Below are positions 29,219 to 33,571 of a stretch of 33,571 nucleotides of DNA, piece by piece. How positions within the stretch are numbered: position 1 is the first letter of the stretch; each line of letters opens with the position of its first letter. Below the pieces are notes generated by a model. It was not told the DNA's origin. It worked only from the letters and a program-made list of their open reading frames with translations, and did no database searches. The translations under genes and the position numbers were made by a program. This DNA is from Rikenellaceae bacterium DTU002 (GTDB taxonomy: Bacteria > Bacteroidota > Bacteroidia > Bacteroidales > UBA932). Where the stretch lies: positions 17,095 to 50,665 of the forward strand of contig LFSY01000145.1 of assembly GCA_001512865.1 (NCBI GenBank), in the 5' to 3' direction.

Positions 29219-30273
29219 ACGAAGAAATTACAGATCTGCTATGCCGGCTGGTATCAACCCCTTCGCTTTCCGGCAGAGAAGACAAGACAGCGGCCCTGCT
29301 GGCAGCATACCTGAACGGCAAACCCGATATCCTGGCCGAACGCATGGGCAACAATGTGATAGCAAAAAAAAGATCTTACGCCCCCGGACGTCCCACCGTA
29401 CTGCTTTGTTCACATCATGATACGGTGGCCCCGGCTGCAGGCTATACCAGGGACCCGTTTCTGCCCGTTCTGGAGAAAGACCCTGAGGGTAACACCCGTC
29501 TGTACGGACTCGGCAGCAACGACGCCGGAGGTGCGGTGGTGTCAATGGTACAGACTTTCTGCGATCCGGAAGATCTGCCGTTCAATCTTCTGCTCATACT
29601 TGCCGCAGGGGAGGAAAATTCAGCCCCGGAAGGAATCGCCTCCGTGCTGCCCCGTTTCCCCGGGATCAGTTGTGCCCTGGTAGGTGAACCTACCGGGCTG
29701 CAGGCAGCTTTGGGTGAAAAAGGGCTGCTGGTACTGGACGGATATACTACGGGCCGAGCCGGTCATGCCGCCCGGAACGACGGTGTCAACGCCCTGTATG
29801 CAGCCCTGGATGACATTTCGGTCCTGAGAAACTTCCGGTTTGAAAAAACATCAGAGGTCCTGGGGAATGTACACCTGCAGGTGACCCAGATCCGCTCCGG
29901 GGAACAACACAACGTCATCCCTGCATCATGTCATTACGTAGTAGACATCCGCACGACCGATGCGTATACGAACCATCAGATAACAGACATCCTGGGCCAA
30001 GCCGTATCCGGGAGGCTGGTTGCGCGCAACATGGCCAATAAAGCCTCGGTCACCCCAAAAGGTCATCCGCTGCGCGATGCCGTCCTGAAGGCAGGCCTGC
30101 CGGCGTACATATCCCCCACCACCTCGGACTGGATGCGGCTGCCCTGCCCTGCAGTTAAACTAGGTCCCGGGGATTCTCTCAGATCACACGCTCCCGATGA
30201 ATATATTTATCTTTCTGAACTGCAACAGGGAGTGGATGTGTATAAAAAAGTGCTCTCGTTGCTTAATTTGTAA
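29215..30273 (+). CDS. argE: M20 deacylase, probable N-succinylcitrulline desuccinylase (ArgE-type)
   Basis: A 352-residue M20 metallohydrolase. Zinc ligands and catalytic residues appear in order: LLCSHHDTVAPAAG (His and Asp), GSNDAGGAVV (bridging Asp), LAAGEENSAPEG (Glu-Glu), VGEPTG, and the C-terminal LRSHAPDEYI (His). Because carbamoylation happens on the succinylated intermediate here, its substrate should be N-succinylcitrulline, giving citrulline for ArgG, rather than acetylornithine. That is pathway inference. The start at 29215 is chosen for the ATGA overlap with argB; the tracked ATG at 29203 is an alternative. It ends 4 nt before argH. Confidence 0.9.
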   Translation: MNEEITDLLCRLVSTPSLSGREDKTAALLAAYLNGKPDILAERMGNNVIAKKRSYAPGRPTVLLCSHHDTVAPAAGYTRDPFLPVLEKDPEGNTRLYGLGSNDAGGAVVSMVQTFCDPEDLPFNLLLILAAGEENSAPEGIASVLPRFPGISCALVGEPTGLQAALGEKGLLVLDGYTTGRAGHAARNDGVNALYAALDDISVLRNFRFEKTSEVLGNVHLQVTQIRSGEQHNVIPASCHYVVDIRTTDAYTNHQITDILGQAVSGRLVARNMANKASVTPKGHPLRDAVLKAGLPAYISPTTSDWMRLPCPAVKLGPGDSLRSHAPDEYIYLSELQQGVDVYKKVLSLLNL

Positions 30274-30277
30274 AATA

Positions 30278-31582
30278 ATGGAAACACTTTGGAACAAAGG
30301 AATAGAAACACCCCGTGAAGTGACCCGGTTCACTGTCGGAAACGATCCCTTGTGGGACCTGCGACTGGCGCCCTACGATGTACAGGGATCCGTAGCCCAT
30401 GTAAAAATGCTGGGAAAGACCGGATTGCTGTCACCCGAGGAAACCGGTCTTCTTGTAACAGGCCTGGAGACGGTGCTGCAAAAGATCAGACGGGGTGAAC
30501 TGGTCATTGGCCAGGGTGCCGAGGATATCCATTCGCTGGTGGAACTGGAACTATCTCGCGATCTGGGTGATCTGGGCAAAAAGATCCATGCCGGACGCTC
30601 CCGTAACGACCAGGTAATGACTGACATTCACCTGTACCTGAAAGATGTGTGCAAAGATATGGCACGTCAGACAGAGACGTTGTTCGATTGCCTGCTGGAG
30701 CAAAGTGAACGGTATAAAGAGGTCCTGATGCCCGGGTACACCCATGAACGGCCGGCTATGCCCTCCTCGTTCGGATTATGGATGGGAGCCTATGCAGAGA
30801 TCCTGACAGACGACATATACCAGCTGACGGCTGCCTTCCTGCATTGTGATCAGAATCCGCTCGGATCAGCCGCCGGTTACGGGAATTCTTTCCCCCTGGA
30901 CCGGGAGGAAACCACCCGCCTGATGGGTTTCGGCACCCTGAAATACAACAGCATTGCCGCACAGATGAGCCGGGGAAGAACCGAAAGGTCTCTGGCTTTT
31001 GCCATGGCCTCGGTAGCCGGTACGCTTAACAAGCTGGCAGCCGATTGCTGTCTTTTCTCGGGGCCAGATTACGGATTCATGGATTTTCCCGAATCCCTGA
31101 CCACCGGCAGCAGCATCATGCCTCATAAAAAGAATCCCGATGTATGGGAGCTTGTCAGGGCACGCTGCAATGTGATTGAAGGATTGCCCAACCAGATCAC
31201 ACTTGTGTGTACCAACCTGACACACGGGTATCACCGGGATTTCCAGATGATCAAAGACTTGCTTTTCCCTGCCATTGATTCGCTTTTTGAATGTCTGGGG
31301 ATGACCGTTCTCATGATCTCGCAAATGAGGGTCAACCAGGCCATCTTTGAAGACGAGCGGTACGATTTGCTGTTTACGGTGGAATCGGTGAACCGTCTTG
31401 TTCTGGAAGGAGTCCCTTTCAGGGATGCCTATCGACGGGTTGCCGGATCGCTGCGGGACGGTTCCTATAAAGTACAAAAAAACATCAAACATACCCATAC
31501 GGGCAGTATTGGCGACCCGGCCAATGAAAAGATCCGGGAAAAAATGGAACAGGCCCTTTCCCGGATACTGAATAAAGACTGA
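30278..31582 (+). CDS. argH: Argininosuccinate lyase
   Basis: A 434-residue fumarase/aspartase-superfamily enzyme splitting argininosuccinate into arginine and fumarate, the last pathway step. Motifs are GAEDIHSLVELEL, HAGRSRNDQVMTDIHLYL, MPGYTHERPAMPSSFG (catalytic His region) and the superfamily signature GSSIMPHKKNPDVWEL. The tracked start at 30197 lies inside argE; the ATG at 30278 (METLWNKGIETPREV), 4 nt after argE, is the plausible start. It is the last gene of the operon and ends 6 nt before the stop of a convergent gene, with no obvious terminator between them. Confidence 0.97.
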   Translation: METLWNKGIETPREVTRFTVGNDPLWDLRLAPYDVQGSVAHVKMLGKTGLLSPEETGLLVTGLETVLQKIRRGELVIGQGAEDIHSLVELELSRDLGDLGKKIHAGRSRNDQVMTDIHLYLKDVCKDMARQTETLFDCLLEQSERYKEVLMPGYTHERPAMPSSFGLWMGAYAEILTDDIYQLTAAFLHCDQNPLGSAAGYGNSFPLDREETTRLMGFGTLKYNSIAAQMSRGRTERSLAFAMASVAGTLNKLAADCCLFSGPDYGFMDFPESLTTGSSIMPHKKNPDVWELVRARCNVIEGLPNQITLVCTNLTHGYHRDFQMIKDLLFPAIDSLFECLGMTVLMISQMRVNQAIFEDERYDLLFTVESVNRLVLEGVPFRDAYRRVAGSLRDGSYKVQKNIKHTHTGSIGDPANEKIREKMEQALSRILNKD

Positions 31583-31588
31583 CTAAGA

Positions 31589-32938
31589 TCAATAACCCAT
31601 CGTAAGCGCACCCAGGATCTCGTTGATCCTTCTCATTTCCGCAGGAATATCAATTTCCTGCGGACAATGGGGTTTGCAGACCCCGCAATCGGTACAGTTG
31701 TGGGATTGGTGTTCAACGGGAATTGTTTTCTCTAAATATGAGAGGAATTCCTGCCCTTTCCGGATGAAATCCTCATCCCTGGGACCGTTGATGTCCGGGA
31801 CCATGTCCCTTGCTACCATCTCGTTATAGGTGGAAAATACGAGCGGGATATCCACCCCGTAGGGACAGGGCATGCAATAGGCACAGGCTGTGCACGGAAT
31901 CTGTGATATTTTGCGGTACGCCTCCAGGGCACGGGCAATGACCTCGTATTCTGATTTCCTGAGCGGTTTGAATTTTCTGAACGTATTGATGTTTTCCTGC
32001 AGGTGATCCATCCGGTTCATACCGCTCAAGACAGTCAGCACATTGGCATGTGAGGCTGCGTAACGGAAGGCCCATTGTGCCGGTGTGCTTTTGGGATCGG
32101 CTTCCTTGAGTATCCCCAGGGCTTCGGAGTTGAGCCTGGTGAGCGAACCTCCTCTGAGAGGTTCCATCACCAGACACTGTATACCGCGTTTTTCGATCTG
32201 TTCGTACATATATCTGGCATTCTGCACCTCCCAGTCCAGGTAATTCATCTGGATCATCACAAAATCCCAGGGATATTGTTCCAGCAGGTAATCCATGGTT
32301 TCTTCGTTCGCATGAAAGGAAAAACCCAGACGTCTGATACGGCCGGCGGCCTTTTCCTCCTTCAGATACTCCAGAACACCGGTATCCCTGTATGCCCTGT
32401 TGTAATCTTCTATGGATGACAGGGCGTGGAGCAGGTAAAAATCAAAATAATCCACCTGGCACTTTTGCAACTGTTCCCGAAAAAGTTCCTTGCCGCGTTC
32501 CAGGTCAGTAACCAGCCATGTAGGCATCTTAGTGGCCAGGCAAAACGATTCCCTGGGAAAATCCTTCAGGATCTCCCCTGTCACGACCTCCGATTCGCCA
32601 TTGTGATAATTGTACGCCGTATCAAAATAATTGATGCCGTTGGCATAGGCATAACCCAAAAGCTGCCTGGTCTGATCCCTGTCAATGACCATGGTCCCTT
32701 CCTCGTTCCGCCGGGTCGGAAAGCGCATACACCCGAATGCGAGCAGAGATATCTGATCTCCGAAAATCTTATCTTTTCTTGTGGTAATGGGCCTAACATC
32801 TCCTTTTGCCAGAGATTCCCTTAGTTTATCGTTAAGCGGAGTAAACCGCACCGCAGCGTATGCACCGGCTGCACCTAAAACACCGACTCCAATGTACTTC
32901 AATGCTTTTCTCCTGCTGATCTTTTTTTGTTCGTCCAT
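31589..32938 (-). CDS. Tat-signal aldo/keto reductase with two C-terminal Fe-S motifs
   Basis: A 449-residue protein. The N-terminus KISRRKALKYIGVGVLGAAGAYAAV is a twin-arginine export signal. An aldo/keto reductase barrel follows, with the catalytic tetrad visible as Asp and Tyr in NYFDTAYNYHNGES, Lys in LATKMPTW and His in FYLLHALSS. The C-terminal region carries two Cys clusters, CTACAYCMPCPYGVDIP and CTDCGVCKPHCPQEIDIP, of ferredoxin type. Family members are annotated as putative oxidoreductases without known substrates. Tat export would place the enzyme in the periplasm, where NADPH is absent, so the electron donor is an open question. Divergent from the acyltransferase gene. Confidence 0.9.
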   Translation of the reverse strand: MDEQKKISRRKALKYIGVGVLGAAGAYAAVRFTPLNDKLRESLAKGDVRPITTRKDKIFGDQISLLAFGCMRFPTRRNEEGTMVIDRDQTRQLLGYAYANGINYFDTAYNYHNGESEVVTGEILKDFPRESFCLATKMPTWLVTDLERGKELFREQLQKCQVDYFDFYLLHALSSIEDYNRAYRDTGVLEYLKEEKAAGRIRRLGFSFHANEETMDYLLEQYPWDFVMIQMNYLDWEVQNARYMYEQIEKRGIQCLVMEPLRGGSLTRLNSEALGILKEADPKSTPAQWAFRYAASHANVLTVLSGMNRMDHLQENINTFRKFKPLRKSEYEVIARALEAYRKISQIPCTACAYCMPCPYGVDIPLVFSTYNEMVARDMVPDINGPRDEDFIRKGQEFLSYLEKTIPVEHQSHNCTDCGVCKPHCPQEIDIPAEMRRINEILGALTMGY

Positions 32939-32973
32939 AGTGGTAATTATATCTTACTTGTTTTTTGACCTTC

Positions 32974-32981
32974 CAAAATTA
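32974..32981 (-). promoter_or_regulatory. -7 element for the aldo/keto reductase gene
   Basis: Minus-strand TAATTTTG fits TAnnTTTG, giving a leader of about 30 nt to the ATG at 32938. Confidence 0.45.
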
Positions 32982-32992
32982 TGCTTTTTTTA

Positions 32993-33000
32993 TACCTTTG
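32993..33000 (+). promoter_or_regulatory. -7 element for the PlsC-like gene
   Basis: TACCTTTG ends 5 nt before the ATG at 33006. A TTTG lies upstream at 32964-32967, 25 nt away and longer than the usual spacing. Confidence 0.5.
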
Positions 33001-33005
33001 CCACA

Positions 33006-33563
33006 ATGATCAAGCAAAAAGTTTGCGCTTTTATTGCAACACGCATCCTGGGATGGAAGCTCATAGGGAAACCCATACCCGTTCCCAAGTGCATCATTCT
33101 GGGAGTTCCCCACACTTCCATGTGGGACTTTGTAATATCATTTTTGTTTTATGCAGGCATTGGGGGAAACGCCAAAGTGCTTGTAAAGAGCGATATATTC
33201 AAATGGCCGCTGAGAGGTCTGCTGCTCTGGGCAGGTGCCATCCCCGTAGACCGGGGCAAAGGAGCCTCTTTTACCAGGCACATGATAGATGCCGTACGCA
33301 GGGAAGCACACATGCACCTGGCCATTGCACCTGAAGGGACACGAGAAGCTACAAAAAACTGGAAAGCCGGGTTTCATACGCTTTCACGTGCCCTTGACAT
33401 TCCGGTTTACTACGGCTATTTTGACTGGGGGCGGAAGGAGATTGGCGTAGCCGAACAGGTCCTGATCACAGAAGATGTGGAGGCCGATATGCGCCGTATC
33501 AAACAATGGTACATTGATAAAGGTGTAATCGGAAAGCATCCGGAACGGTTTGACCCGTACTAA
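33006..33563 (+). CDS. PlsC-like 1-acyl-glycerol-3-phosphate acyltransferase family protein
   Basis: A 185-residue membrane-associated acyltransferase. The catalytic H-x4-D motif is HTSMWD (His36, Asp41), and the glycerol-phosphate-binding motif is APEGTR near residue 108. LLLWAGAIPVDRGKG matches block II of the family. It is shorter than typical PlsC (about 240 residues) and lacks a long N-terminal anchor, so it belongs to a short subgroup that may acylate lysophosphatidate or another lipid acceptor. The tracked ORF begins at 32781, antisense to the neighbouring gene; the ATG at 33006 is chosen because it is 5 nt after a -7 element and gives a family-like N-terminus. Confidence 0.87.
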   Translation: MIKQKVCAFIATRILGWKLIGKPIPVPKCIILGVPHTSMWDFVISFLFYAGIGGNAKVLVKSDIFKWPLRGLLLWAGAIPVDRGKGASFTRHMIDAVRREAHMHLAIAPEGTREATKNWKAGFHTLSRALDIPVYYGYFDWGRKEIGVAEQVLITEDVEADMRRIKQWYIDKGVIGKHPERFDPY

Positions 33564-33571
33564 GATTCTCT

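Overview
The window reads as a chromosomal segment of a member of the Bacteroidales (phylum Bacteroidota). This is supported by Bacteroidota-type promoters (TAnnTTTG -7 elements), near-absence of Shine-Dalgarno sequences, an ECF sigma/FecR pair, TonB-plug and STN-domain proteins, a GH29 lipoprotein, and an arginine operon of the N-succinyl type found in Bacteroides. Genus cannot be resolved. I see no mobile element, CRISPR array, rRNA or tRNA. The window begins inside a gene.

Layout. 1-5573: a 5'-truncated glycosidase-like protein, then a minus-strand block with an AraC regulator, a ZIP metal transporter, an AI-2E-family permease and an exported GH29 alpha-L-fucosidase. 5648-8523: a four-domain sulfur-handling enzyme (CoA-disulfide-reductase-like, rhodanese, TusA, DsrE) coupled to a MarR regulator. 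8528-12617: a PurF-like amidotransferase, a broken alpha/beta-hydrolase remnant, Hsp20, RidA and a SIMPL-domain protein. 12672-16268: rpiB overlapping an ECF sigma factor, followed by a FecR anti-sigma factor and an STN-domain surface protein that has no TonB barrel. 16422-23286: acyl-ACP thioesterase, acyl-CoA synthetase, a barrel-less TonB-plug protein, two M28 peptidases (one with a C-terminal beta-barrel-like domain) and a DUF1295 membrane protein.

23463-31582 is the main metabolic unit. It is a tightly packed operon of GNAT acyltransferase (probable N-succinylglutamate synthase), argG, argC, argD, argF' (N-succinylornithine carbamoyltransferase with the diagnostic Pro90), argB, argE and argH. 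Together these encode a full route from glutamate to arginine through succinylated intermediates. The operon is preceded by a 14-codon ORF ending R-V-R-V-R-A-stop, placed 7 nt from a good -7 element. This looks like an arginine attenuator leader peptide and is the most interesting signal here. 31589-33563: a Tat-exported Fe-S aldo/keto reductase and a PlsC-like acyltransferase.

A second theme is promoter geometry. At many independent genes a TAnnTTTG (-7) element ends only 5-7 nt before the ATG, which predicts leaderless or nearly leaderless mRNAs. Genes are very compact and several convergent pairs abut or overlap at their stop codons.
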